Positions 42,253 to 51,814 are shown, counted from the stretch's first letter. The stretch: DNA of 64,000 nucleotides from Candidatus Tanganyikabacteria bacterium (GCA_016867265.1 VGJW01000005.1:62001-126000), one strand, 5' to 3'. The notes: generated by a model not told the origin, from the letters alone. Made by a program: numbers and translations.

Positions 42253-44382
42253 CTACTTGCCGCTGACGGCAAGCTCTTCGGCCAGCACGGCCTTGCGGCT
42301 CAGGTTGATGCGGCCCTGGGAGTCGATCTCGGTGCACTTGACCGAGATGATGTCACCGATGTTGACCACGTCCTCGACCTTGGCGACCCGCTCGGGTGCC
42401 AGCTGGCTGATGTGGACCAGGCCTTCCTTGCCGGGCAGGATCTCGACAAACGCACCGAAGTTCAGGATGCGCGTCACCTTGCCGGTGTAGAGGCGACCCA
42501 CCTCGGCCTCGGCCGCGATGCCCTGGACCCAGCGCATCGCCGCGTCGGCAGCCTGCGCATCCGAGGTCGTGAGGTATACGGTGCCGTCGTCCTCGACATC
42601 GATCTTGACGCCGGTCTCTTCGGTGATGCGCTTGATCATCTTGCCGCCGGGGCCAATCAGCGCACCGATCTTCTCGGGGTTGATCTTGAGCGTGATGATC
42701 CGGGGGGCGTAGGGCGAAAGCTCCGTCCGGGGCTTCGCGATGGCGCCTTCCATGATGTCGAGGATGCTCAGGCGGGCCACACGGGCCTGCTCGAGCGCCT
42801 GCTGCATGATCTCGAGGCTGATGCCCGCGATCTTGATGTCCATCTGGAGGGCGGTCACGCCTTCACGCGTCCCGGTGACCTTGAAGTCCATGTCGCCGAG
42901 GTGGTCCTCGATGCCCTGGATGTCGGTCAGGACGGCGAAGCGCTCGTCTTCCTTGATCAGGCCCATCGCGATGCCCGCGACCGGAGCCTTGATGGGCACG
43001 CCCGCGTCCATCAGCGACAGCGTCGAGCCGCAGGTCGAGGCCATCGAGGTCGAACCGTTCGACTCGAGGACTTCGGACACCAACCGGATGGCGTAGGGGA
43101 ACTCGTCCACTCCGGGCAGCACGGGCACGAGTGCGCGCTCGGCGAGGGCGCCGTGGCCGATTTCGCGGCGGCCGGCACCACGGCTGGGCTTGACTTCACC
43201 GACCGAGAAGCCGGGGAAGTTGTAGTGGTGCAGGTAGCGCTTGGACGTGACCGGGTCGAGGCCGTCGATCTTCTGGGCATCACCCATCGAGCCCAGCGTG
43301 CAGATGTTGAGCACCTGCGTCTGGCCGCGGGTAAAGAGGCCCGTGCCGTGGGTCCTGGGCAGGACGCTGACTTCCGAGGTCACCTTGCGAATCTCGGTGG
43401 TCCGACGGCCGTCGATCCGAAGACCCTTGTCGAGCACCAGGCTGCGGACGATGCCTGCCTCGAGTTCGTAGAGCGCCTCGCCGAGCGCCTTGGCGCGCCC
43501 GCCAGTCGACGCCTTGACCGGATGATCCTCGGCCATCGCGGCGAACTGGGCCTTGACATCGGCCATGACGGCGTCGGTGGCGACATCGCGGGCCTTCTTG
43601 TCCGGGTTCTGGATGGCGGCGGAAAGCTGGCCGTTGAACGACGCGGCCCAGGTCACGAGGGCTTCCGGCAGGGCGACGAGGTTCGGCTGAAGCTTGGTCT
43701 TGCCGATCATCCGGGCGATTTCCTGCTGCCAGGTCACCAGCTCCTGGACGGCCTGGAAACCGACGTCGATGGCGTCAAGCACCTGGTCCTCGGGCACGAT
43801 CTTGATGCCGGCCTCGACCATCATGATGGCGTCGGCGGTGCCGGCCACGACGAGGTCGAAGTCGCCTTCCTCGGACTCCTGGAAGGTGGGGTTGACCAGC
43901 CACTGGCCATTGACCCGACCCACCCGGACGCCGCAGCAGGGGCCCTGGAAGGGGATGTCCGAGACCGTCAATGCCGCGGAAGCACCGACCATGGCCAGCA
44001 TGTCGGGCTCGACCTGCTGGTCGCAGGACAGCGTGTAGGCGACGACCTGGACGTCATTGCGGAAGCCGTCGGGGAAGAGGGGGCGGATCGACCGGTCGAT
44101 CAGGCGGCCCGAAAGGATGGCGTGCTCGCCGGCGCGACCTTCGCGACGATGGAAGCTGCCGGGAATGCGACCCACCGAGTAGTGCTTCTCCTCGTAGTCC
44201 ACCAGCAGCGGGAAGAAATCGATGCCTTCGCGGGGAGACTTGCTCATCGTGGCCGTAACGAGGACCGCGGTGTCGCCGGACTCCACCAGCACGGCTGCGT
44301 TCGCCTGCTTGGCGTACTTGCCGAAGGTCATCTTGATCTCACGGCCGCCCAGGGCGTACGTGAAGGTCTTCACATCAGTCAA
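42253..44382 (-). CDS. pnp: Polyribonucleotide nucleotidyltransferase (PNPase)
   Basis: 709 residues from a TTG at 44382 that follows GAAAGAAG; upstream in-frame ATG at 44424 would add residues without similarity. Two RNase PH domains (about 10-220 and 310-540), a KH domain (INPEKIGALIGPGGKMIKRIT) and an S1 domain (GRLYTGKVTRILNFGAFVEIL). It degrades RNA 3'-to-5' by phosphorolysis. Placed after rpsO, the classical rpsO-pnp order. Confidence 0.98.
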   Translation of the reverse strand: MTDVKTFTYALGGREIKMTFGKYAKQANAAVLVESGDTAVLVTATMSKSPREGIDFFPLLVDYEEKHYSVGRIPGSFHRREGRAGEHAILSGRLIDRSIRPLFPDGFRNDVQVVAYTLSCDQQVEPDMLAMVGASAALTVSDIPFQGPCCGVRVGRVNGQWLVNPTFQESEEGDFDLVVAGTADAIMMVEAGIKIVPEDQVLDAIDVGFQAVQELVTWQQEIARMIGKTKLQPNLVALPEALVTWAASFNGQLSAAIQNPDKKARDVATDAVMADVKAQFAAMAEDHPVKASTGGRAKALGEALYELEAGIVRSLVLDKGLRIDGRRTTEIRKVTSEVSVLPRTHGTGLFTRGQTQVLNICTLGSMGDAQKIDGLDPVTSKRYLHHYNFPGFSVGEVKPSRGAGRREIGHGALAERALVPVLPGVDEFPYAIRLVSEVLESNGSTSMASTCGSTLSLMDAGVPIKAPVAGIAMGLIKEDERFAVLTDIQGIEDHLGDMDFKVTGTREGVTALQMDIKIAGISLEIMQQALEQARVARLSILDIMEGAIAKPRTELSPYAPRIITLKINPEKIGALIGPGGKMIKRITEETGVKIDVEDDGTVYLTTSDAQAADAAMRWVQGIAAEAEVGRLYTGKVTRILNFGAFVEILPGKEGLVHISQLAPERVAKVEDVVNIGDIISVKCTEIDSQGRINLSRKAVLAEELAVSGK

Positions 44383-44482
44383 AGGGATACTTCTTTCTTG
44401 GCACCATGAGCGGCCCGCCCGCAATCGGCGTCCGCATCATGGCAAGGGGAGGGTTCAGGCACGACAAGGGCCGTGCCGAGGA

Positions 44483-44752
44483 TCACTTGCGCAGGCCGAG
44501 CTTCGCGAGGATGCCGCGGTAGGCATCGAGGTCGGTGCGCTGCAGGTAGCTGAGCAGGCCGCGGCGCTGGCCGACGAGCTGGAGCAGCCCGCGACGGGAC
44601 GCGTAGTCCTTCTTGTGCTTCTTGAGGTGCTCGGAAAGCTGGTTGATGCGCTTGGAGAGCAGCGCGATCTGGACCTGCGTCGAGCCCGTGTCGGTCTCGG
44701 CAATGCGGAAATCGCCGATTACCTGAGTCTTCTCGGCGGTGGAAAGGGGCAC
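44483..44752 (-). CDS. rpsO: Ribosomal protein uS15
   Basis: 89 residues, the canonical length, from a GTG with GGAGGAGA upstream. Contains [21 protein letters not shown] and [18 protein letters not shown]. Binds 16S rRNA in the small subunit. 100 bases separate it from pnp; that gap has no clear terminator. Confidence 0.98.
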   Translation of the reverse strand: MPLSTAEKTQVIGDFRIAETDTGSTQVQIALLSKRINQLSEHLKKHKKDYASRRGLLQLVGQRRGLLSYLQRTDLDAYRGILAKLGLRK

Positions 44753-44812
44753 GATATCTCCTCCAAGGCCAGCACACGCCAGCCAAAACAACATTATGAA
44801 TACAGCGTGATG

Positions 44813-44821
44813 ATTGTATCA
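44813..44821 (-). promoter_or_regulatory. Candidate extended -10 promoter before rpsO
   Basis: On the minus strand TGATACAAT forms an extended -10 (TGN then TACAAT) about 60 bases before the rpsO start. It would give rpsO-pnp its own promoter within the longer run. No good -35. Confidence 0.4.
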
Positions 44822-44844
44822 GGATTCGGGATGGAGTGCGAGGG

Positions 44845-45528
44845 TCAGGTGCCCGGTACCACCACGAAGCCCGGAGGCGGCTGAAGCGGTCCGGTGACCT
44901 TGCGCAGCACCGACTGGATCTTGGTGTGGAGGATGTCGACCGCCACTTCGTTCATGCCGCCTTCGGGGACGACGACGTTGGCGAATCGCCGGGATGGTTC
45001 CACGAACTGTTCCTGCATCGGGCGCACGGTCGCCAGGTACTGGTCGATGATGGACTGGGGGGAGCGACCGCGTTCGACGATGTCGCGGCGCAAGCGCCGG
45101 ATGAAGCGCAGGTCGGCATCCGTGTCGACGAAGACCTTGATGTCGAGGTGGCGCCGGATTTCCGGAATGGCCAGGATCAAGATGCCCTCGACCAGGATGA
45201 CGCGTCGCGGCTGCACGATTTTGGGCTCGGGCAACCGGGCGTGTCGCGTGAAATCGTACAGGGGCGTCTCGGCCGGTTGCAATCGCTGAAGTGTCCGCAG
45301 GTGCTCGACGAACAGGGCGTTGTCAAGGGATTCGGGGTGGTCGTAATTGACGGCCGCCCGTTCTTCGGGCGAGAGGTGCGCGTGGTCGTGGTAGTAGGCG
45401 TCGTGGCAGAGGTGGGCCACGTTCTCCGCGCCGGCCAACTCAAGGATGTTCCGGGCCACGGTGGTCTTGCCTGAGCCCGACCCGCCCGAAACGCCGATGG
45501 TGAGGGGTTTGCGTCCCGGTGGTTGCAC
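44845..45528 (-). CDS. udk: Uridine kinase
   Basis: 227 residues from a GTG at 45528, 5 bases after def; the exact start is uncertain. Walker A GVSGGSGSGKTT, the HDAYYHDHAHL and NYDHPESLDNALFVEHL substrate segments, and VEGILILAIPEIR are typical of Udk. It phosphorylates uridine and cytidine in pyrimidine salvage. Confidence 0.95.
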   Translation of the reverse strand: MQPPGRKPLTIGVSGGSGSGKTTVARNILELAGAENVAHLCHDAYYHDHAHLSPEERAAVNYDHPESLDNALFVEHLRTLQRLQPAETPLYDFTRHARLPEPKIVQPRRVILVEGILILAIPEIRRHLDIKVFVDTDADLRFIRRLRRDIVERGRSPQSIIDQYLATVRPMQEQFVEPSRRFANVVVPEGGMNEVAVDILHTKIQSVLRKVTGPLQPPPGFVVVPGT

Positions 45529-45533
45529 AGGGT

Positions 45534-46079
45534 TCAGCGCCCCCCGGCCAGCATGGCGGCCTGGCGGGCGGCGCGCAGGTCGACGAGGCGTGCGTCGAGC
45601 GCCTTGAGTTCCTCGTCCCGGCGCGTACCATCCGTGACGTGATCGGTGAAGACCTTGCCGTCGAGGTGATCGATCTCGTGCTGGATGCACCGCGCCAGCA
45701 GGTCGGACGCCTCGAAGCGAAGCAGCCGCCCCTTCTCGTCGCGGCCTTCGACCAGGATGTCCCGGGGACGCGTGACCTCGAGGAAGACGCCCGGTAGTGA
45801 GAGGCAGCCCTCCTCATCGGTCATGGGCGGGCCCGAGCGGCGCTTGAGCACCGGGTTGACGAGGCAGAAGGGATCGAGATCGTGCTCGGACAAGTCGATG
45901 ACGATGATGCGCTTCGCGAGGCCGACCTGGGGCGCGGCAAGGCCGATGCCCTGCTCCGCGGCACACGTCGCGAACATGGACTCAATCGTCTTGCGCACCT
46001 CGGAAGAGATGGCCTTGACGGGTTCGGCCACCTGCCGGAGGACATCGTCACCCAGGTAGGAGAGCGGCAATGCGCCCAT
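45534..46079 (-). CDS. def: Peptide deformylase
   Basis: 181 residues from ATG 46079 with GGAAGGGGA upstream; longer in-frame starts lie in the divergent promoter region. Motif 1 GIGLAAPQVG, motif 2 EGCLSLPG with the metal Cys, and motif 3 QHEIDHLDG with the two His and catalytic Glu. It removes the formyl group from new proteins. First gene of the minus-strand run to asd. A TATGAT at 46119-46114 may be its -10. Confidence 0.97.
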   Translation of the reverse strand: MGALPLSYLGDDVLRQVAEPVKAISSEVRKTIESMFATCAAEQGIGLAAPQVGLAKRIIVIDLSEHDLDPFCLVNPVLKRRSGPPMTDEEGCLSLPGVFLEVTRPRDILVEGRDEKGRLLRFEASDLLARCIQHEIDHLDGKVFTDHVTDGTRRDEELKALDARLVDLRAARQAAMLAGGR

Positions 46080-46193
46080 CGGTCCCCTTCCGTGCGCCTC
46101 CGCGCACCCTTTCATCATAGCTCCAGACCCGCTTTGCGGGCCAGTCGCCGTGCGGGCGTGGACGCACGAGCCTGGGGCGGGTACAAGGGGCGC

Positions 46194-47054
46194 ATGGCTG
46201 CCGCTGTTTGCAATATTCATCGCGCCCCGGCCTCGGGCCGGTGTGCCAAGTGCAAGACCCCGACCTGCCTGCGGTGCGGCGAAGTGGGAAAGACCTGCTC
46301 ATTCTGCCGCGAGGGCGTCATCCAGGCGCTCGAAGTGCTGCAGGAGGAAAGCGATGACTGCGTCAACCACGACCGCATCCGCTCCGTCTCTGCTTGTCCC
46401 TCCTGCCGGCGGCGCTTCTGCGCCACATGCCTGAATACGCAGGGTACCTGTTTCAGTTGTGCCCAGCGGGCCATCGACAGGGCGGTGCAGAAGGAGTCCC
46501 GGACAAAGTCGCTGGAGGGCAAGCTCAAGCGCCAGCGGCAGAAGCGCCGCCAGATGACCCGCCGCGTCGGCATCGTCGCCGGCGTCATGTTCCTGCTGGT
46601 GGTGGCTTCGATCATCTATCGCGGCCACCTGCCCTTCATGGGACCGCGTGAAGAGGTGCGGATGGGGGGACTGGCGCCGCGCAAGGTCTACGATGCGGAC
46701 AGGCGGGTCCAGCAGGGCAGTCGCATCTGGAAGGCCCCGACAGGAAAGACCCAGGGCGCAGCCGGGGCGGGCTTGCCGCCTGCGCCGGGCGTGGTGGCCG
46801 TGGACCGCCCTGCGGAGGGGGCACGCGTGAGCGGTCGTACCGTTATCGATGCCCGCATCGCCCAAGGCGTGCCCCAGAAGGTGGAACTGTACGTCAATGG
46901 CACTTGGCTCGGAGTCAGCGATCATGCCCCCTACCAGTTCGTCTGGGATACGCGGTCGATCGGCAGCGGGCCTGCCCGCATCGAGATTGTGGCCTACGGC
47001 TTCGACGGTTCGTTGCGTCGCTCGTCCCCGGTCTCGGTCCAAGTCGTGCCGTAG
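46194..47054 (+). CDS. Membrane protein with two B-box-like zinc fingers and an Ig-like domain
   Basis: 286 residues, no known function. Two consecutive cross-brace zinc-finger modules share one spacing pattern: Cys6, His9, Cys17, Cys20, Cys25, Cys28, Cys35, Cys38; and Cys56, His59, Cys68, Cys71, Cys76, Cys79, Cys86, Cys89. A basic, coiled segment (about 98-122, KLKRQRQKRRQ) leads into one transmembrane helix (125-143). The C-terminal part (about 200-286) is a bacterial Ig-like domain (VDRPAEGARVSGRTVIDARI, VELYVNGTWLGVSDHAPYQF). Positive-inside topology puts the fingers in the cytoplasm and the Ig domain outside. The next gene is an exported subtilase. Confidence 0.85.
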   Translation: MAAAVCNIHRAPASGRCAKCKTPTCLRCGEVGKTCSFCREGVIQALEVLQEESDDCVNHDRIRSVSACPSCRRRFCATCLNTQGTCFSCAQRAIDRAVQKESRTKSLEGKLKRQRQKRRQMTRRVGIVAGVMFLLVVASIIYRGHLPFMGPREEVRMGGLAPRKVYDADRRVQQGSRIWKAPTGKTQGAAGAGLPPAPGVVAVDRPAEGARVSGRTVIDARIAQGVPQKVELYVNGTWLGVSDHAPYQFVWDTRSIGSGPARIEIVAYGFDGSLRRSSPVSVQVVP

Positions 47055-47097
47055 AACAGTCTTTTAACGTCAGGAGCGGCGTCGGGGCGGGCACACC

Positions 47098-48726
47098 ATG
47101 GAGGTGAGCCTTGCAAAAGCCCCGACACCGAGCCTACTCGCCTTGCTGTCCGGCGTCCTCGCGCTCTCCGCCTGCGTGGCCCCGAAGACAGGCGTGGCTC
47201 CGTCCCGCTATGTCCGACAGGTCGACGAGAATCAGGGGGTCATTGCCAACGAGTGGGTCGTGCGCATTCGTCCGGGTACCGCCTTGCCCATGGATCATGA
47301 CTTGCTGTCACCCGGCATGGCTCTGGTGCGGTCCGCAGATGCGGCTTCGGCAGGCCGGATGCGGGAGATCCTGCTAAAGACGGGCGGAGTAGTCGATGTG
47401 GCGTCCAACAGGGTCTTCCATGCCGTGGTCGACGCGACAGCCGTCACGGACCCGTTCCGGTCCCGCCAGTGGGGCCTCGACGTGGTCGGTGCCGAGGTCC
47501 TCGATCAGTTGCCGCCGGGACGTTTGGTCAAGGTGGCCGTTCTTGATACCGGCGTGGATCGGACCCACCCGGACATGGCCGAGGTGACGCTGCCGGGCTT
47601 CACCGTCATTGCCGACGGCCCTGCGCTTGGCATGGATGACCAGGAGCACGGCACCCACGTCGCTGGCCTCATCGGGGCCTCCATCCGCAACGGCATCGGC
47701 ATCTCCGGCATCTCGGACCGGGTTCGCATCCTGCCGGTCAAGGTCCTCGATGCCGATGGTTCCGGGACGCTCGATGACGTGATCCGTGGCCTCGCCTACG
47801 CGAAGTCTGCTGGTGCCCAGGTCATCAACATGAGCCTGTCTTCGCCAGCATCCTCCAACCTCGAGCGCCAGGCGGTCCAGGACCTTGTGAACTCGGGCGT
47901 GGTCATCGTCGCGGCCGCGGGAAACGAGGGCAGCTCCCAGCCCATGTCGCCCGCTGCGCTGCCGGGTGTCCTCGCCGTGGGGGCGACCGATCCGGGCGAT
48001 GCACGCGCCGGCTTCTCCAGCTACGGGACGCATGTGCGGCTCGCGGCCCCCGGCACGGACATGTTGTCGACGGTTCCCGGCTCGGCTTACCGTACCCTTT
48101 CCGGAACCAGCCAGGCGACTCCCCTCGTGGCCGGCATCGCGGCTTCCATCCTGTCCGTGGCCCCCGGGACGTCGCCCAAGGTCATCCAGGACCTGCTCTA
48201 TGAAACAGGCGCGCCTACGTCGGGTTTCCCGCAGGAGACACGCAGGGTAGACCTGCGGCGCCTCGTGGCCTTCATCAAGGCCTACCTGCCCCAGCCGACG
48301 CCTGCGCCGACGGTCGCACCCGCCACTCCTGCTCCGGTGACGCCCGTCCCCGCGACGCCTGTACCGGCCACTCCGGCGCCGACGATGGCACCTCCCCAGG
48401 TGCCGACGCCCGGCCCCGTGGCGACGCGGCAGCCCGAGACGCCGTTCCCGCGACCCGTGGCGACCCAGCCGCCGCAGGTGGCCGCCGATCCGGTTCCGAC
48501 GGCTCGGCCGGACTCGGACTACTCCAATCTGATCCCCGTGGCGGATGGCCCTGCTCGTGACGGCGGCGGCGGCTCCGGTTCGGGCCCGGACCAGGGTGGT
48601 TCCAAGCCCGGCTACGTCTGGGTCCCGGACTTCGGCGGTGGCTCGGGGGCTGCGTTAAGACCTGTCGAGGACGGCCCTGCCTTGGGCGGCAATTCGATGG
48701 TCCCGGTGGTCAGTCCGTGGTGGTAG
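47098..48726 (+). CDS. Subtilisin-like (S8) serine protease lipoprotein with Pro/Thr-rich tail
   Basis: 542 residues. Lipobox LSAC (Cys26). An N-terminal propeptide-like part (about 40-125) precedes the S8 domain with Asp150 (VLDTGVDRTHPDM), His184 (HGTHVAGLIGA) and Ser338 (SGTSQATPLVAG). After about 400 comes a Pro/Thr/Ala linker of repeated TPAP/TPVP units, then a Gly/Ser-rich C-terminus. The linker may span the cell wall or act as a glycosylated stalk. The fold is like the protease at 29.2 kb but the two differ in tail and sequence. Its 3' end overlaps guaB by 17 bases. Confidence 0.93.
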   Translation: MEVSLAKAPTPSLLALLSGVLALSACVAPKTGVAPSRYVRQVDENQGVIANEWVVRIRPGTALPMDHDLLSPGMALVRSADAASAGRMREILLKTGGVVDVASNRVFHAVVDATAVTDPFRSRQWGLDVVGAEVLDQLPPGRLVKVAVLDTGVDRTHPDMAEVTLPGFTVIADGPALGMDDQEHGTHVAGLIGASIRNGIGISGISDRVRILPVKVLDADGSGTLDDVIRGLAYAKSAGAQVINMSLSSPASSNLERQAVQDLVNSGVVIVAAAGNEGSSQPMSPAALPGVLAVGATDPGDARAGFSSYGTHVRLAAPGTDMLSTVPGSAYRTLSGTSQATPLVAGIAASILSVAPGTSPKVIQDLLYETGAPTSGFPQETRRVDLRRLVAFIKAYLPQPTPAPTVAPATPAPVTPVPATPVPATPAPTMAPPQVPTPGPVATRQPETPFPRPVATQPPQVAADPVPTARPDSDYSNLIPVADGPARDGGGGSGSGPDQGGSKPGYVWVPDFGGGSGAALRPVEDGPALGGNSMVPVVSPWW

Positions 48727-49813
48727 GCTGCGCGAGGGGTGCTGCGGCGGCGTGAGCCCGCGTTGTCGCGTGAGGCTGGTTCTCCTGCTGGCCTGCCGAT
48801 GACACCTTGACCAGTTCGATGGTCTGCTCGTGCAGGTCTTGGATGGATCGGGCATTGCAATAGGACAGGCCGCTGCGGACGCCACCCTCCAGTTCTTCGG
48901 CCAACGGTGCCACCGGACCCTTCCAGGGAATCAAGGTTTCGACGCCTTCGGGCGTGCGTGCCACACCGAGTACCTCCATGGCGCCTGCGGAGGCCATGCC
49001 GCGGTACCGCTTGCAGGGCTGACCGTCCCGCAGCAGGACCTCGCCGGGTGATTCCTCGGTGCCTGCGAAGAGACTGCCGATCATCACCGTGTCGGCGCCG
49101 GCGACGAGCGCCTTGACGATGTCGCCCGAGTTGCGAATCCCCCCGTCCGCAATGAGCGTCGGGGCGTGCGCGACCCTGGGCCGGGCCTTCCGGCGCTCGA
49201 CCTCCCACCAGCGGTCCATGGCGGCACGCGCCCGGAGCACGGCCGTCAGCTGGGGCACCCCGCAACCCGTCACGATACGCGTGGTGCAGACGGCCCCGGG
49301 GCCTACGCCCACCTTGATGGCATGGGCCCCGGCCTCCAGAAGGTCCCACGTGCCCTCGGCGGTGGCCACGTTGCCTGCGATGACCCACAGCGTCGGAAAT
49401 CGGTCGCGCAGGTCATGGATGCGGTCGATCACCCTGTCCGCGTGACCATGGGCCACGTCGACAAGGACGGCGGCCAACCCTTCGGCCCGAGCCACCAGGT
49501 CGAGGTCGCCCTCCTTGACGCCGATGGCCAGCACGCGTGGTCCCGGCACGGCCGCCATCTCGGCGAGATGCTGGTCCGGCGACAGGAATCGGTGGACGAC
49601 GCCAAGTGCCCCCATGCCGTGCATGGCGCGGGCCATCCGGGCCTCCGTCACGGTGTCCATGTTGGCGCTCAGGAAGGGCAGGTCGAGCTCGATGTCACCC
49701 ACCAGGCGGGTCCGCAGGGAGGTCTCCTTGCGGGAATAGACGCTGCTTCGGCGCGGGACGATGAGCACATCGTCATAGGTCAGGGCAGGGGCATCGAGGA
49801 TGCGGACGGACAT
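48710..49813 (-). CDS. guaB: IMP dehydrogenase-type enzyme lacking CBS domains
   Basis: 367 residues from ATG 49813. It has the TIM-barrel core of IMP dehydrogenase/GMP reductase: [13 protein letters not shown], catalytic Cys in [31 protein letters not shown], and the active-site flap region [12 protein letters not shown] with [25 protein letters not shown]-like end. The flap features favour IMP dehydrogenase over GMP reductase. The pair of CBS domains usually inserted after about residue 90 is entirely missing, shortening the protein by about 120 residues. The C-terminus ends in a low-complexity tail. Confidence 0.85.
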   Translation of the reverse strand: MSVRILDAPALTYDDVLIVPRRSSVYSRKETSLRTRLVGDIELDLPFLSANMDTVTEARMARAMHGMGALGVVHRFLSPDQHLAEMAAVPGPRVLAIGVKEGDLDLVARAEGLAAVLVDVAHGHADRVIDRIHDLRDRFPTLWVIAGNVATAEGTWDLLEAGAHAIKVGVGPGAVCTTRIVTGCGVPQLTAVLRARAAMDRWWEVERRKARPRVAHAPTLIADGGIRNSGDIVKALVAGADTVMIGSLFAGTEESPGEVLLRDGQPCKRYRGMASAGAMEVLGVARTPEGVETLIPWKGPVAPLAEELEGGVRSGLSYCNARSIQDLHEQTIELVKVSSAGQQENQPHATTRAHAAAAPLAQPTTTD

Positions 49814-49899
49814 GGCGACGACTCCGGTCAATGGCGCCCTACTCTAGCATGGGGCGGGTGGTATCATCGCCATGGGCCATGGCGGGTCCGAGGGTGCCG

Positions 49900-51321
49900 A
49901 TGACCACACAGGCCGCGTCCGCTTGGCGGATCGAGACCGATCCGCCGGGAGACGTGCAAGTACCCCGCGCAGCGTACTACGGTGCCGCCACGATCAGGGC
50001 TGTTCACAACTTTCCTGTTTCGGGGCGGTCGCTCTCCGCGTCCGTTATCCGTTCCTTGGCCCTTGTCAAGGGATGTGTCGCGCAGACCCGTGCCTCGCTG
50101 GGATGGCTGGATCCCCTGATGGCCGCCGCCATCAGGCATGCGGCCGACGAGATCGTCGCGGGTGAACTCGCGGACCAGTTCACGGTCGAGGTCTACCGGA
50201 CGGGCTCGGGAACCAGCACGCACATGAACCTGAATGAGGTGTTGGCGCGTCGGGCCGCCGAGTTGTTGGGGCCAGGCAGCACGGTACACCCCAATGACCA
50301 TGTCAACCCGGGCCAGAGCAGCAACGATGTCTTTCCTACGGCGATGCACCTGGCTGCGGTGGATGCCGTGCGCAACGGCCTGATGCCCGTCCTGGATCAC
50401 ATGGCCGAGGTCCTGGAGGCCCATGCGGCCTCGTGGACGGACATCCTGAAGCTGGGTCGGACGCAAATGATGGACGCGACCCCCTTGACGCTGGGCCAGG
50501 AGTTCTCGGGCTATGCAGCCCAGATCCGTGCGGCGCGTCGTGGCCTGGACCCCTTGCTGGAGCCGTTCTTGGCGCTGCCGCTGGGCGGGACGGCGGTAGG
50601 AGCCGGCCTCAACGGGCATCCCGAGATGCCGGCCCGGGCCTGCGCGTTGCTGGCGGAGCGGACCGGTGAGGCGTGGGGGCCGACCCGGGAGCCCTTCGCG
50701 GCTGTGGCCAGCCGGGACGGGCTCGTCGCCTTGTCCGGCGGCATCCGGACGGTGGCGGTGGCAGCTGCCAAGATCGCGGGGGACATCAGGTTGCTGGGTT
50801 CCGGTCCGCGAGGCGGCCTTGGCGAGCTCGAACTGCCGGCCCTGCAGCCGGGCAGTTCGTTGATGCCGGGCAAGGTCAATCCGGTCCAGTGCGAGATGGG
50901 GCTCCGGGTCGTGGCTCGCGTGGTGGGTTGCGATGCGACGGTGGCGTCTGCCGCCATGGGCGGGGTGCTCGAACTCAACACGATGATGCCGGTGATGGCG
51001 GCCAGCCTCCTCGAAGCCGTCGATCTCCTGCGGGCTTCGCTGGGGGCTTTCGTCGCCGGCACCCTGACGGCGCCTCGTCCCGTGCCGGAACGTTGTGCCC
51101 ATTGGCTGGAGCAGGGCCTGGCGCTCGTCACGGCGCTGACGCCCCTGCTCGGGTATGACCGTGCTGCGGCATTGGCTGCCGAGGCGCGCCGGTCCGGCCG
51201 AACGCTCCGGGCTGTCGTTCTGGCGGAGTCGGGCCTCGAGCCGGAGGTCGTGGAAAAGTGGCTGGATGCCGGGGCCATGTGTGCGCCGGACGCAGGGAGG
51301 TCGGGCCATGGAGCCGGTTGA
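49900..51321 (+). CDS. fumC: Fumarate hydratase class II
   Basis: 473 residues from ATG 49900 (GAGGG upstream). Iron-independent fumarase interconverting fumarate and malate. Active-site segments TGSGTSTHMNLNEV, PNDHVNPGQSSNDVFP, LKLGRTQMMDATPLTLGQEF and signature GSSLMPGKVNP are intact. Divergent from guaB; a TATCAT at 49862 may be its -10. Its end overlaps the next gene by 14 bases. Confidence 0.96.
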   Translation: MTTQAASAWRIETDPPGDVQVPRAAYYGAATIRAVHNFPVSGRSLSASVIRSLALVKGCVAQTRASLGWLDPLMAAAIRHAADEIVAGELADQFTVEVYRTGSGTSTHMNLNEVLARRAAELLGPGSTVHPNDHVNPGQSSNDVFPTAMHLAAVDAVRNGLMPVLDHMAEVLEAHAASWTDILKLGRTQMMDATPLTLGQEFSGYAAQIRAARRGLDPLLEPFLALPLGGTAVGAGLNGHPEMPARACALLAERTGEAWGPTREPFAAVASRDGLVALSGGIRTVAVAAAKIAGDIRLLGSGPRGGLGELELPALQPGSSLMPGKVNPVQCEMGLRVVARVVGCDATVASAAMGGVLELNTMMPVMAASLLEAVDLLRASLGAFVAGTLTAPRPVPERCAHWLEQGLALVTALTPLLGYDRAAALAAEARRSGRTLRAVVLAESGLEPEVVEKWLDAGAMCAPDAGRSGHGAG

Positions 51322-51808
51322 GGCGACGACGGTTGAACCCCGCGCAGGGACCATCCGGCTTCTTTCCGAAGGCGATGGCGATCAGGTGCTGACCCTGGTC
51401 AAGAACATGCTCCTGACCTACGGCTTCCGCTGGGACCCGGAGGGTCTCGATGCGGATGTCCTGGCTCCCGAACGCTACCTGCTAGAGGGGGGCACGTTCC
51501 TCGTGCTCGAGCGTGACGGACACATTCTGGGGACGATTGCCGGCCGTCGCCTCGATCACGAGCGCCTCGAGCTCTGCCGGATGTACCTGCATCCTGCCCT
51601 GTGGGGCGAGGGCTGGGGCTCCCGGCTTTTCAGCCGTTTGATTGCGTGGGCGGGTGAAGGGGGCTATCGGAGGGTCGAGCTCGAGGCCGATCCCCGTTTT
51701 GACCGCAGCATCGGTTTCTATGAGCGAAAGGGGTTCCGGAGAATGCCGGAAGAGCCCGGTGCGACGACCGGGCCCTTGCGTTACGCGCTCGACTTGCGCT
51801 CGGCCTGA
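51308..51808 (+). CDS. GNAT-family N-acetyltransferase
   Basis: 166 residues from ATG 51308, inside the fumC 3' end. GNAT fold: acetyl-CoA loop in CRMYLHPALWGEGWGSRLF and C-terminal GFYERKGFRRMPEE. The substrate is unknown; many such small proteins acetylate amines or protein N-termini. Co-translated with fumC by overlap. Confidence 0.88.
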   Translation: MEPVEATTVEPRAGTIRLLSEGDGDQVLTLVKNMLLTYGFRWDPEGLDADVLAPERYLLEGGTFLVLERDGHILGTIAGRRLDHERLELCRMYLHPALWGEGWGSRLFSRLIAWAGEGGYRRVELEADPRFDRSIGFYERKGFRRMPEEPGATTGPLRYALDLRSA

Positions 51809-51814
51809 CGAGGA

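Noticed and set aside
41983-44409. Plus-strand frame of 808 codons opposite pnp
   Set aside because: PNPase with all domains is on the minus strand; the other product has no fold-like pattern.
46133-46150. Short hairpin CCCGC-TTT-GCGGG in the def/zinc-finger intergenic region
   Set aside because: Only five pairs and in a promoter region; too weak to call a terminator.
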